A stretch of 64,000 nucleotides of DNA from Leptospiraceae bacterium (GCA_016711485.1 JADJSX010000023.1:1319001-1383000), one strand, 5' to 3'. Counted from the first letter of the stretch, positions 9,084 to 18,317 are shown. The notes: generated by a model from the letters alone, not told the origin. Translations and numbers: made by a program.

Positions 9084-9869
9084 TTACTTGCATGTATTCC
9101 TTATCTCGAAGACCTTTTCGGCGATGATTTTATTCTGAATAATAATCGCAAAGTGATACCACTGATCTTTAGTTGGTATGTTATTTGCTCCGCGATTACT
9201 TAAGATATTTTTTAAGGATTGAGGGGTTTCATATTGTAAGCCGTTCCAGTCTGGCAATATGTCTTCTGTTTTCTTGGAAAACGGTGTATAACAAGATCTA
9301 TCGTTGTTATTTTTACAGTTAGAAATCCAAATTTCTAAACTAGTTGTGTCGACAGGTTTATTGGCACTAAAGGCAAATATAACTTTATCCTCTATATAGA
9401 AAGTTTCCTCATCATTGTTTTCGCAATTATTTTCTTTCTTAATTAATGAGACTTTTCCTTTTAAAGCTACTGTGGATTTGGCGGGGATTTCTTGTTTCGT
9501 AACTACTTTAATTGTATTTAGTACTTTATAAGCTTCGGATTTATAGCTTCCTATATCATCCTTAAATGCAGTCATTATATTGCCTTTATTTTCTGGGTCT
9601 TCAATTTTTGTTGCCAAAATTTTAAAAGCATCTACTCGATAACTACCAAGACTAAATGTAATTAAAATTTTTTGAGCTTGGTAACAAGAATATTTTTCTG
9701 ATGACATATTTTCGAGAATGTTTATTTTGTTTGAATCAATAGCATCCTCAAAATTGCTCATTAAACTTGTAAACGACGATTCCGTCATACCTACACTTCT
9801 TACCGCCTGCGAAAATAATCCGAACGAAGCTAACAAGTATATACCGAATATAAAAATTTTAAACTTCAT
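9084..9869 (-). CDS. Exported DUF4476-like protein
   Basis: Translation probably starts at MKFKIF because GGAG lies 5 bases ahead of that ATG. The residues before it in the longer frame read through the ribosome site. A signal peptide (about 20 residues) is followed by a helical region of about 90 residues with paired FxxLMSNFEDAI and AFKDDIGSYKSEAYKVL segments, the pattern of DUF4476 domains. The C-terminal half contains a YIEDKVIFAFSANKP strand region and four Cys, perhaps a second beta domain. Likely periplasmic or surface, function unknown. Confidence 0.6.
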   Translation of the reverse strand: MKFKIFIFGIYLLASFGLFSQAVRSVGMTESSFTSLMSNFEDAIDSNKINILENMSSEKYSCYQAQKILITFSLGSYRVDAFKILATKIEDPENKGNIMTAFKDDIGSYKSEAYKVLNTIKVVTKQEIPAKSTVALKGKVSLIKKENNCENNDEETFYIEDKVIFAFSANKPVDTTSLEIWISNCKNNNDRSCYTPFSKKTEDILPDWNGLQYETPQSLKNILSNRGANNIPTKDQWYHFAIIIQNKIIAEKVFEIRNTCK

Positions 9870-9963
9870 AAAACTCTCCAAAACTATTTTGATTGATTTA
9901 TTAAGTGAGGAGAGAAACTGTAAATTACTATTTGCTGCGCGAAACCGAGTTGAATTGATTTAA

Positions 9964-9986
9964 TTGGAGTATATTTATTACTCCAA
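9964..9986. promoter_or_regulatory. Palindrome in a divergent intergenic region
   Basis: TTGGAGTA (9964-9971) and TACTCCAA (9979-9986) are a perfect inverted repeat around seven A/T bases. It lies between the divergently transcribed genes at 9869 (minus) and 10027 (plus), where a repressor operator would be placed. It has no T tract and so is less likely a terminator. Confidence 0.4.
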
Positions 9987-10026
9987 AATATTTTTGAACG
10001 GCAGTGATTTTTATTGGAAATAGACG

Positions 10027-11361
10027 ATGAAAAAAAAAGACAAAGAAATGGGATTACAGGAAGAAAATTACAAAGAATACCGCGATGATTTTTATGCAGT
10101 GATCGATAAATTGGGAATGACGAAAGAAAATTCATATCGACTCCTAAGTTTGTTGATAACTAAGGATAAGAATTTCCGAAATCAAAAACATACAAACGAT
10201 ACCGAACAAAATATATCTGAGACTACAATCAAAACACAATTCACTAAAAACAAAACTATTCCTGCAACTTACTTACCGGCTATTCGTTATATACTTCATG
10301 CGAGTAATATCTACACAAATTACTTTTCTACGTTGCTTCCTTTTTATCTAGACGAAGATGCAAAAGAAAGTCTCATACATTTAAAAATGGAAAAGTTAAA
10401 AACAAATGTTCCTTATTGGGATAAATGGATCGAATTAAATAAGCGAAGAAGAAATTACTCTCGTGAAGAAAAAAATGCAACTTTGAATTTCTTTAAGAAC
10501 AAAGCAGAGGAGATTGTTTCTGATGAATTAAATTCGGTGGATACTATTCATTTAATTCTCTGTGAAAACTATAAAAAGATTTTAGAGAGACCTTCCCTAT
10601 ATTTAAAAGTATATGAGGCAATTGATAAACGTCTTCATATCTACGAAAGAATTTACAGATGTTTATTTTATCTCTCCTATTTTTCTTGGTTCCGAAGTGC
10701 TGAAGTAAGAATTGATCTAACAAGCTCGGAACTTGTCTTAAAAGAAAAGGTTCGCGTTGAATCCTTTCAAAAGGCTAATCAGTATTTGACTGAAGTAAAA
10801 GAAAGACTCAAAGAAGAATCGGATGTGAATTTAAAAAGAACCGTTCGCCTCTTAGAACTTTATCATTTAGGAAATGAAAGCATGAGCGATTACGAGGGAA
10901 ATTATTTAGACCTCACGAAAGAGAAAAGAAGTATTTTCTTTGAAAAATCTAAGCTGACTCTAGAAAAAATTTTTCCTAAACCACAGGATGAATTAGTCTT
11001 TCGTGTTTGGTATAAATACTTCTATTTTCTTTATTTACAAAAACTAGTCCAGGCAGAAATTCAAGATCAAAATTACTACGAAGTTTTGGATAAAATCGAT
11101 TTGGCGCAGGAAGGTCTTTTGGACATTCAAAAGACATGTCGTGGTGGTTTTAATCGTATACGGATCAAATCGATTTACCACAAACGGTATTTAGATTTTA
11201 TTTATAATTCGATCGAAGCCTATCTGCTGGAGAAAGAAACATCTACCCAATTTGGAAATGCGCCTACGCCAGCCTATCTGGAAGAGTATTTTTATGACGA
11301 AAGTTTTGTCGATACAATCAACTGGATGAAAGACCAGCGCAAAATAATTGTAAAACGCTAG
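10027..11361 (+). CDS. Hypothetical helical protein
   Basis: I do not recognise this 444-aa protein. It has no signal peptide and no membrane helix, and is rich in Lys, Glu, Leu and Tyr. The first 90 residues include a LGMTKENSYRLLSLLI helix and a TTIKTQFTKNKTIPATYLPAI stretch that could be a helix-turn-helix-like region reading a cis site. The rest looks like a long alpha-solenoid, as in regulators with TPR-like domains. The palindrome 41 bases upstream would fit autoregulation, but this is inference. GGAAA lies before the ATG. Confidence 0.65.
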   Translation: MKKKDKEMGLQEENYKEYRDDFYAVIDKLGMTKENSYRLLSLLITKDKNFRNQKHTNDTEQNISETTIKTQFTKNKTIPATYLPAIRYILHASNIYTNYFSTLLPFYLDEDAKESLIHLKMEKLKTNVPYWDKWIELNKRRRNYSREEKNATLNFFKNKAEEIVSDELNSVDTIHLILCENYKKILERPSLYLKVYEAIDKRLHIYERIYRCLFYLSYFSWFRSAEVRIDLTSSELVLKEKVRVESFQKANQYLTEVKERLKEESDVNLKRTVRLLELYHLGNESMSDYEGNYLDLTKEKRSIFFEKSKLTLEKIFPKPQDELVFRVWYKYFYFLYLQKLVQAEIQDQNYYEVLDKIDLAQEGLLDIQKTCRGGFNRIRIKSIYHKRYLDFIYNSIEAYLLEKETSTQFGNAPTPAYLEEYFYDESFVDTINWMKDQRKIIVKR

Positions 11362-11465
11362 ATGGAGTTAATGCTCGCATTTCCTATTTTTATTTGCGGC
11401 TATTAAAGAAAAACCCTTAATCAAACAGAATGTAAATTTTTAGAAATACGATAGGAATAATGGGA

Positions 11466-11987
11466 CTAGTTTTCATCATTATCCGCTTTCCCTTCTGTTC
11501 CTGTTCTAATTATGTAAAGGTCGGACAAAGGTTTTAAATTACAAGCTTTAGCCGCAAGTTGTGGAATGAGAGCAGTAGATAATAAAGATTGAAAGTAATT
11601 TGATGAATTTAAAGAAACATTTGATGTTAGCAGATGGGCAAAAATACCTGTACGTCTAATAGAAGCCACACAATTGTCCACGTCTTTTTCTTTGTACCAT
11701 TTTTTGGTATTTACGACATCTTTTGTCCAGTTGTCGGCGGAAATAGAGGCTATTATCATTCCTTTTGTTATTTGAGTTTGTAGGTCTGATTCACTAGGTG
11801 TTTGTGATGTATTTGCCAATATATAAGGAGTTGGATTAATTGAGTTGATCTCAGAAAAAGCAAGTTTGACACGATTGGCAGCATCGGTTCCGTTAATTGC
11901 TAAAGGATAAAAAGAAGAGTTCGAACAATTTACCAGATTTAGAATTGCTAAAAAAAAGACTATGATTGTGAATTTTGAAAGTATCAT
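11466..11987 (-). CDS. Lipoprotein, Leptospira-type, unknown function
   Basis: This 173-aa protein has a short signal sequence ending LNLVNC, a spirochaete-compatible lipobox. GAGG precedes the ATG by a normal distance. The mature part holds AANRVKLAF, a PYILANTSQ segment and a GMIIASISADNW segment, with two Cys (VDNCVASI and AKACNLKP) that could pair. The pattern recalls the small lipoprotein families of Leptospira (TIGR04452-like), though I cannot confirm membership. It converges with the hypothetical gene on the plus strand. Confidence 0.6.
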   Translation of the reverse strand: MILSKFTIIVFFLAILNLVNCSNSSFYPLAINGTDAANRVKLAFSEINSINPTPYILANTSQTPSESDLQTQITKGMIIASISADNWTKDVVNTKKWYKEKDVDNCVASIRRTGIFAHLLTSNVSLNSSNYFQSLLSTALIPQLAAKACNLKPLSDLYIIRTGTEGKADNDEN

Positions 11988-12186
11988 ACTTTACCTCTTT
12001 AAATGTTTAGGTAAACCCTTAAACTTCTCTAATGAATGTCAAATTATATTTTCTTTTTCGAGTTATTTCTCTCATTTCTATCGTATTCTAATAGCTTAGG
12101 TGATTACCGATAGTCATCCTGTGTTAGGTCGGAGTCTAGCTAGAAATTTCCGCCAGAATTGGGATCGTGTAAGCTCAAAATCAAAC

Positions 12187-12246
12187 AAAATCAGAAAATC
12201 CGCCTTTCTTTGTCGTACTTGCGGATAATTATATATATCCTCTTCT
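12187..12246 (+). repeat. Dispersed intergenic repeat, copy 3
   Basis: It shares the TTTCTTTG core, a GCGGATAATT block and an ATCCTCT end with the copies at 520-580 and 1743-1804. CCGC (12200-12203) and GCGG (12221-12224) could pair as a short stem. Confidence 0.45.
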
Positions 12247-12363
12247 TGGAAATTTTAGAGAAGGCGAGAAATTGCTTTCTAGGGGTTCATATCAATTCCA
12301 TCCGAGATGAATTTACAATTCCTTTTTAGTCTGGCAAATCAATAGCGTTAGCGATCGAAATGT

Positions 12364-12395
12364 CGTCAATAAATTGCGGATGCAATTTATTGACG
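12364..12395. repeat. 14-bp perfect stem-loop
   Basis: CGTCAATAAATTGC (12364-12377) and GCAATTTATTGACG (12382-12395) pair perfectly around the four-base loop GGAT. There is no downstream T tract. It may be a regulatory palindrome, or the end of a degraded element. Confidence 0.7.
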
Positions 12396-12562
12396 GGAAT
12401 GGAGAGCGCGGCGGCGGTTTATGATTTATCAAAGGTTCTGACGTGCTGTCCTACCTTCAATATGAGGAAAATGCTCCGCCGCAACGCCCAATATTCGAGG
12501 TGACAGGAAACTTAAATTCTCAAATATTGTAAGTAACTATAAAATTTACGAGGAAACTCTCA

Positions 12563-14233
12563 ATGGCTACTGCAACAATCGGTTTAGATAAAGAATCAGC
12601 CCTTAAATCACTTGCCGCGTCTGGCAATCTTCTCGAAGAAATCACGAAAGGTCTAGCTACCCAATGCACTGTAAAAGGTGCGATTTCCGTTGGTAAAATG
12701 GACGAAAACCAGTATGTATTCTATCAACTTTCTTGGATGACCGCCGAACAAAAAATAGCGGAGCATTTTGTGAGTTATGCTTGGGACTCCTCTTTTGGAA
12801 CTGGCGAGCTGGAACAAGAAATGGCGATTGTATTTGCCGCTGAAGTTGTTTCTCATATTCGTTCGGAGCTTATTTCAAAACCTGTCGAATACATCCTCAC
12901 TCATGAAAAAGTTTCCGCACAACTTTTTAATTCTTCTGTCAATGAATTCATTCAAAATTCTACCAAAATCGAACACTACTCTCGCATCATCGACACCATT
13001 CAAAAAGTCGGTCATGCCGGAGCCTACGGACTTAGTGAAGACCATGAATCTTTCCGTGAGACTTTTCATAAATTTGCGGAAGATGTTGTTAAACCGCACG
13101 CAGAACATGTGCATCGGGCTGACGATATTATTCCACAAGATATTATTGATGGCTTAAATGACATGGGTTGTTTTGGTCTTTGTATTCCTGAAACTTACGG
13201 CGGAATTCAACCTGCTGACAAACCGGATAATATCAGTATGCTTGTGGTTACCGAAGAGTTGTCGCGCGGTGGTTTAGGGATTGCGGGAAGTTTAATCACA
13301 AGACCCGAAATCGTTTCTAAAGCAATTCTAAAAGGTGGGACAGAAGCCCAAAAAGAAAAATGGCTTGGTAAACTTGCTAGTGGTGAAGTCATGGCGGCTG
13401 TCGCTGTAACTGAACCGAATTATGGTTCGGATGTGGCCGGCGTGATTGTGACCGGAACCAAAGTAGAAGGCGGATGGAAAATCAATGGTGTAAAAACTTG
13501 GTGTACATTTGCCGGTTACGCAAACGTATTGTTAGTTCTTTGCCGCACAGAAGCAGACCTTGATTTGAAACACAAAGGTTTATCTATATTACTCGCTGAG
13601 AAACCTCGTTTCCTCGGACATAGTTTTGACCACAAACAAGAAGGTGGCGGTCGTATGGAAGGGAAGGCTATTGGAACTATCGGTTATCGTGGAATGCATT
13701 CTTTTGAAGTTTCTTTCGAAGATTATTTTGTTCCCGATGAAAACTTAGTAGGTGGTGAAGCCGCTCGTGGGAAAGGATTTTACTTACAAATGGAAGGATT
13801 TGCCGGTGGTCGTATCCAAACTGCCGCTCGTGCTAACGGAGTAATGCAAGCCGCTTTCGAAGCAGGTTTACGTTATGCGACAGAAAGACAAGTATTCAAA
13901 AAACCAATCTATGAATACAACCTAACACAATACAAACTCGCTCGTATGGCAATGATTATTCAAGCATCTCGTCAGTTTACCAACTTTGTAGCTCGTCTCA
14001 TGGACGATCACAAGGGGCAAATGGAAGCTACCCTCATCAAGTTCTACGCATCTAAAATTTCTGAATGGGTTTGTCGCGAAGCAATGCAAATTCATGGTGG
14101 AATGGGTTACGCGGAAGAATACGCAGTGTCGCGTTATTTCGTAGACTCTCGCGTATTCTCTATCTTTGAAGGTGCTGAAGAAGTAATGGCGTTACGCGTT
14201 ATTGCTAAAGGACTTTTAGAAGCTAAACTTTAG
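12563..14233 (+). CDS. Acyl-CoA dehydrogenase family protein
   Basis: The 556-aa protein oxidises an acyl-CoA with FAD in fatty-acid or related degradation. The first 160 residues are a helical extension not present in standard 380-aa enzymes. The canonical fold then starts with FRETFHKFAEDVVKPHAE. Family marks are AAVAVTEPNYGSD (FAD/substrate), GVKTWCTFAG, the QIHGGMGYAEE region, and IFEGAEEVM, whose Glu corresponds to the usual catalytic base. The start has GAGGAAA about 9 bases ahead. The coding strand is visibly richer in G and C than its neighbours, as is common for strongly expressed genes. Substrate chain length is not readable. Confidence 0.9.
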   Translation: MATATIGLDKESALKSLAASGNLLEEITKGLATQCTVKGAISVGKMDENQYVFYQLSWMTAEQKIAEHFVSYAWDSSFGTGELEQEMAIVFAAEVVSHIRSELISKPVEYILTHEKVSAQLFNSSVNEFIQNSTKIEHYSRIIDTIQKVGHAGAYGLSEDHESFRETFHKFAEDVVKPHAEHVHRADDIIPQDIIDGLNDMGCFGLCIPETYGGIQPADKPDNISMLVVTEELSRGGLGIAGSLITRPEIVSKAILKGGTEAQKEKWLGKLASGEVMAAVAVTEPNYGSDVAGVIVTGTKVEGGWKINGVKTWCTFAGYANVLLVLCRTEADLDLKHKGLSILLAEKPRFLGHSFDHKQEGGGRMEGKAIGTIGYRGMHSFEVSFEDYFVPDENLVGGEAARGKGFYLQMEGFAGGRIQTAARANGVMQAAFEAGLRYATERQVFKKPIYEYNLTQYKLARMAMIIQASRQFTNFVARLMDDHKGQMEATLIKFYASKISEWVCREAMQIHGGMGYAEEYAVSRYFVDSRVFSIFEGAEEVMALRVIAKGLLEAKL

Positions 14234-14254
14234 AATGTCATCTCAATTTTTTGA

Positions 14255-14302
14255 GAAAACAATCGTAGGGAACAAATATATGCCCTCCTTACGATTGTTT
14301 TC
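14255..14302 (+). terminator. Stem-loop after the acyl-CoA dehydrogenase gene
   Basis: GAAAACAATCGTA (14255-14267) and TACGATTGTTTTC (14290-14302) are a perfect 13-bp inverted repeat starting 22 bases after the stop codon, with an inner GGG/CCC pairing. The following T run is short, so it is a terminator or mRNA-stabilising stem. Confidence 0.65.
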
Positions 14303-14335
14303 CTTAGTATTCTGGATTGAACCAATGTTTTTTGC

Positions 14336-14364
14336 TTGACTTGGGCTTGGGTTTCAGATAATGT
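14336..14364 (+). promoter_or_regulatory. Putative sigma-70-type promoter of the STAS gene
   Basis: TTGACT (14336-14341) and TAATGT (14359-14364) are 17 bases apart. This is downstream of the stem-loop that closes the previous gene and about 100 bases ahead of the STAS gene start. Confidence 0.5.
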
Positions 14365-14466
14365 CTCGTTTCGTTTTGAAAGAATTAATTTATAATTCTA
14401 TAAATAATTTATTAACTAAATTATTTATTTAGTCGTATTTCAAATCTTTCTGGCGTCTCTAAATAT

Positions 14467-14829
14467 ATGTTTAATATAGGATTTTCTGTTAATAAAAATA
14501 TGAAAATTGAACTGAATGTAAAATACCCATACGCCATCTTTCGTTTCGAAGGCAAACTTGGATTTTCTGAATTGGTTCCTATTCGTGCTAAGTTGAACCC
14601 GATTTTAAAAGAAGCAAAATATAAAATTATTTTCGATCTAAAGGATTTGGAGTCCATAGACTCCTCTGGTGTAGCACTTCTATTCCATGTCGCTCAAGAA
14701 ACTAATTCTTATAAAGACGGATCATTCTCGTTAGCCGCTCCAGGCGATTTCGTTAAAGATGTCATGGTGCTCTCTGGTATTTACAATAAATTTATCATTC
14801 ACGAATCTTTAGAAGAGGCGATTAAGTAA
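14467..14829 (+). CDS. STAS-domain anti-sigma factor antagonist
   Basis: This 120-aa single-domain protein is of the SpoIIAA/RsbV type. The core strand-helix pattern FDLKDLESIDSSGVALLFHV is present, and the Ser of the DSSG motif is the expected phosphorylation site. Such proteins bind an RsbW-like kinase when unphosphorylated and are reset by PP2C phosphatases. Both kinds of partner occur elsewhere in this window, though not beside it. An internal ATG at 14500 (MKIELN) matches the usual domain start and may be the true start. Neither candidate has a strong ribosome site. The small gene at 14830 follows directly. Confidence 0.85.
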   Translation: MFNIGFSVNKNMKIELNVKYPYAIFRFEGKLGFSELVPIRAKLNPILKEAKYKIIFDLKDLESIDSSGVALLFHVAQETNSYKDGSFSLAAPGDFVKDVMVLSGIYNKFIIHESLEEAIK

Positions 14830-15057
14830 TTGAAACGCTTTGTAGGAATGGGAGAATACGAAAAAATCGAAGTTGAAATTCTGGAAAATGGTTGGGTAGA
14901 ATGTGTATATGATTGGGATGGCGGAGCACACAATCCCAATCGTTCTAGAACGACCGCAAGAAAATTTCTAGATAATATTCCTTATGATGTAACAAGACTG
15001 CTTAATCAAAGCGACTTACGCGAATTAACTGCTGAGTTGGAGAAATATTGTCTTTGA
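14830..15057 (+). CDS. Small hypothetical protein
   Basis: This 75-aa acidic protein starts with TTG immediately after the STAS stop codon. GAGG lies about 10 bases ahead, inside the STAS gene. The internal ATG at 14848 is a second candidate start. The sequence has a WVECVYDWDGGAHNPNRSR stretch and then a predicted helix (RLLNQSDLRELTAELEKY). I do not recognise the family. The tight linkage suggests it is co-expressed with the STAS protein and could act in the same pathway. Confidence 0.55.
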   Translation: MKRFVGMGEYEKIEVEILENGWVECVYDWDGGAHNPNRSRTTARKFLDNIPYDVTRLLNQSDLRELTAELEKYCL

Positions 15058-15218
15058 TCATTTTCTGTAACTACAGTATGAACAAAATAATCGGTATTGT
15101 TAGTAATCGTAAAATTTTCAATAAAATTTTTAAAATCAATTCTTTCATATAATTTTTCGTAATGGTTCATAGAGATTTCCGACTCGCGCTTTCGCATGGG
15201 AATGACACATAAAATCTC

Positions 15219-18200
15219 TTACTCTCCGTGCCTCTGTGTCTCGGTGGCAATCTTCAAATGTTCCCATTTGGCTAATACTATGTAGGCGCAAGGAACTACA
15301 ACAAGTGTAAGTAAAGTAGAAACTAGAATTCCACCAATAATCGCAATTGCCATTGGAACTCTTGTTTCTCCGCCCGGACCAATTGAAAGTGCAGGCGGGA
15401 TCGCAGCTGCTATTGTCGAAATAGACGTCATTAAAATTGGTCGTAAACGAATGGGACAGGCTTTTAATACTGCATCTTTTACGTCCATTCCATTTGCTCT
15501 CAATTGATTCGTGAAATCCACGAGGATAATAGAGTTTTTCTTCACAAGTCCCATTAACAGAATCAGTGCTATAAAACTAAACACATTGATAGAATTTCCT
15601 GTAATCCAAAGCGAAAATACAGCTCCAGTAAAACTAAAAGGTAGTGCAAGTAAAACTGTAATTGGATGAATGTAGCTATTGAATTGACTGGCTAATATCA
15701 TGTAGGCGATAATTATTCCTAGAAATAAAGCATACCATAAACTGTCGAATGAGTCTCCCATTGTTTTGGCTGATCCGCTAAATGTAACTGCGTAACCAGT
15801 TGGTAATACGGATCTCGCAATGTCTTCTGCATTTTTTAAGGCAATATCTTGGCTTGTTCCAGGTGATGGGTTCGCAAAGATTGTAATTGCTCTTTCTCGG
15901 TTAATTCTAGTTATACTTTGTAAAGCTGTATTTTCTTCAATTTTTATTACATCGGCTACTCTAACTAATTCACTTTTATTATTTCTTACAAATAAATCTT
16001 TTATATCCTCTACTTTTTGTCTTTCACTTGGTTCAACTCTTAGATTCACATAGTATCTATGACCGTCTTCAGTGAATTGCCCAGATTTAATTCCTCCTAT
16101 CATCGCACTAATAACATTCCCGATACTTGATACACTTACCCCATAACGCATCGCAGTTTCCCTATTTGGAAGAATATGAATTTCTGGTTGTCCTAATTGA
16201 TAGTTCGTATCTATATCTACAAAATTTCCACTTTCCTTCATTTTATTTATTATTTCTTTTGATCGGTCAGTTAACGTATCCCAACTTTTTCCTTGTATAT
16301 AAAACTCTACAGGAAACCCTCTGGAAGAAGAAAAACCTCTCATAGATAAATCTTGAACCACAACTTTTAATTCCTTTGAAATTTTCCCTAAGTCTTTTCT
16401 AAGTAAAATAGAAATTTCAGCTTGCGTTGGTCTTTTATTGGTTTCTGGATTTATGATTCGCTCTTTTGGATTTTTTAAAGTGATAAAAAACATCGCCGAA
16501 TTTGTTCCGCCTCCACCAATATTAGCATAAACTCGCAATATATTTTTATTGGATAATAGATATTCTTCGCATTTGGAGGCGATTGAATCTGTATAAGAAA
16601 AGGAAGAACCTACTGGTGTTTGTAGTCTTACTAGAAGTTGACTTTGATCTTGTGATGGCACAAATTCCTTTTTAATTGGTTTGATTATAAAAATTGACGC
16701 GATGAATATAGCTAAAGAAGTAGAAATTACTATAAATTTATGCGATAGACACCACTTTAATATAACTTCATAAAAAACTTCCGCTTTATTTAGTAATGTA
16801 TCTATTACTTTCATAAACCTATTTTCACTTCTAATTTGTAAAAATTGGGAACATCTCATTGGTGTTAATGTCAGAGCTTCCAAAAGAGATAATAATACAG
16901 CGGCTGTAATGGTAATAGCAAATTGGTAAAAATATTTCCCTATGATTCCAGACATAAATGCAACTGGCAAAAAGATTGCTACAATTGCAAGAGTTGCCGC
17001 GATAGCAGAAAATGTAATTTCTCTTGCTCCATCTTTAGCAGCGGTTAATAGACTTTTACCTTCTTCTCTATGTCTTACGATATTTTCCAAAACCATAATT
17101 GCATCGTCGACTACTATCCCTATTGCTAATGATAAACCCAAAAGGGTAAATGTATTTAGCGTAAATCCAAATGCATTTAAAATAATAAAACTTCCCATAA
17201 TTGAAGTAGGGATCGCTAGTAATATATTTATTGTAGAACTTAGGCTTCCTAAAAAAAACCAAGTTACGAGACTTGTAAGAATAGCGGATAATATAAGTGT
17301 AAATTCTAATTCTTCAATAGACTCTTTGATAAATCTCGTAGAATCAGAGTTTACAGCAATTTCAAATCCGGGCGGCAAATCCTTCCTTACTAACTCAATC
17401 TGTTTTTTTACGTCCTCCGCTACTTTAACTGCATTTACACCTCTTTGCTTTATAATGCCCATTCCGACAGCTTGTTTTCCGTTAAATCTTGATACACGTT
17501 GAATGTCGTCTAATCCATCTTCTAATCGGGCAACATCTTTAATTCGAATGATTGAATCAAAAATAGGTGAACCTCCTCGGAATGAAATTGGGAGATTTCC
17601 AAATACTGTGACGGACGGTGCTTCGCCTAACGACCGTATACTTAGTTGTTGAGTTTGGGTTTCTAATAATCCGGCAGGAGTCTCAATATGTTCTTTCTGA
17701 ATTGTATTAATCACGTCTTCAATTGTAAGTTCTCTTCTACTTAATTTTTTTCCATCTACCCATAATCTTAGGTTTCGATCAGTATATCCACCGAGGATAA
17801 TTTGACCTACCCCCGGAACAGTAGTAAAATTATTTTTGAGATGATCTTTAATGTATACCATCAAATCTTTTTTATTTCCGGTGTATGATACACCGACCCA
17901 CATGATCGGATGGTCTTCTGGATTGTATTTTGTTACTATGGGCGGATCTAATTCTTTTGGTAATAATTTTTGTGCTTGAATGATTTTTGTTTGTATGTCT
18001 TGGAGTGCAACGTCAACATCGCGATTTAAGTCAAAATCTACTGTGATATTAGCTGAACCGTATTTGGAAGTGGATTGGATCGATAAAATTCCTTCTACAC
18101 TCATAATACTTTCTTCGATAACATCTACGACGTTAGTTTCCATAACTTGTGGAGCAGCTCCATTTAAGTTCAAAGAGATATTTACCACAGGGAAATCTAC

Positions 18201-18317
18201 GTCTGGCATTTGGGATAATCCCATTTTACGAAAGGAAATAAATCCAAAAAAAATTAATCCGAACATTAACATCCAAGCGAAAACTGGGTTTTTGATAGAT
18301 ATATCAGATAGTGTCAT
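15219..18317 (-). CDS. RND efflux transporter permease subunit
   Basis: This 1032-aa inner-membrane pump of the AcrB/HAE1 type exports drugs, lipophilic compounds or metals using the proton gradient. It has the full RND plan: a first helix at residues about 10-28, a large periplasmic loop, helices 2-6 from about 335 with GIVVDDAIMVLEN (the conserved paired Asp of the proton relay), a second periplasmic loop, and a second helix block. The C-terminal residues TETQRHGE are encoded by a dispersed repeat (15222-15247), so the natural end may have been replaced by repeat insertion. It is seven bases from the TolC-like gene, but no periplasmic adaptor gene is present. Confidence 0.92.
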   Translation of the reverse strand: MTLSDISIKNPVFAWMLMFGLIFFGFISFRKMGLSQMPDVDFPVVNISLNLNGAAPQVMETNVVDVIEESIMSVEGILSIQSTSKYGSANITVDFDLNRDVDVALQDIQTKIIQAQKLLPKELDPPIVTKYNPEDHPIMWVGVSYTGNKKDLMVYIKDHLKNNFTTVPGVGQIILGGYTDRNLRLWVDGKKLSRRELTIEDVINTIQKEHIETPAGLLETQTQQLSIRSLGEAPSVTVFGNLPISFRGGSPIFDSIIRIKDVARLEDGLDDIQRVSRFNGKQAVGMGIIKQRGVNAVKVAEDVKKQIELVRKDLPPGFEIAVNSDSTRFIKESIEELEFTLILSAILTSLVTWFFLGSLSSTINILLAIPTSIMGSFIILNAFGFTLNTFTLLGLSLAIGIVVDDAIMVLENIVRHREEGKSLLTAAKDGAREITFSAIAATLAIVAIFLPVAFMSGIIGKYFYQFAITITAAVLLSLLEALTLTPMRCSQFLQIRSENRFMKVIDTLLNKAEVFYEVILKWCLSHKFIVISTSLAIFIASIFIIKPIKKEFVPSQDQSQLLVRLQTPVGSSFSYTDSIASKCEEYLLSNKNILRVYANIGGGGTNSAMFFITLKNPKERIINPETNKRPTQAEISILLRKDLGKISKELKVVVQDLSMRGFSSSRGFPVEFYIQGKSWDTLTDRSKEIINKMKESGNFVDIDTNYQLGQPEIHILPNRETAMRYGVSVSSIGNVISAMIGGIKSGQFTEDGHRYYVNLRVEPSERQKVEDIKDLFVRNNKSELVRVADVIKIEENTALQSITRINRERAITIFANPSPGTSQDIALKNAEDIARSVLPTGYAVTFSGSAKTMGDSFDSLWYALFLGIIIAYMILASQFNSYIHPITVLLALPFSFTGAVFSLWITGNSINVFSFIALILLMGLVKKNSIILVDFTNQLRANGMDVKDAVLKACPIRLRPILMTSISTIAAAIPPALSIGPGGETRVPMAIAIIGGILVSTLLTLVVVPCAYIVLAKWEHLKIATETQRHGE
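15222..15247. repeat. Dispersed repeat of the GAGACACAGAGGCACGGAGA type
   Basis: Read on the minus strand the segment is CCACCGAGACACAGAGG followed by CACGGAGAG. From general knowledge this word recurs in intergenic DNA and at gene ends of many environmental bacteria, giving C-terminal tails like TETQRHGE. Here it ends the RND gene. Only one copy is in the window. Confidence 0.6.

Larger units (their letters stand above)
11988..12562. other. Long intergenic region with repeat and palindrome
   Basis: These 575 bases separate the divergent lipoprotein and acyl-CoA dehydrogenase genes. They hold the third dispersed repeat copy (12187-12246), a near-perfect 14-bp stem-loop (12364-12395) and a GC-rich patch (about 12406-12420) that contrasts with the AT-rich surroundings. 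No open frame is convincing. Confidence 0.6.

Noticed and set aside
15006..15197. Minus-strand frame of 63 codons
   Set aside because: It overlaps the 75-aa plus-strand gene and lacks a ribosome site.
16942..17502. Long plus-strand frame inside the RND gene
   Set aside because: It is the complement of a clear RND transporter domain and has no family match by eye.
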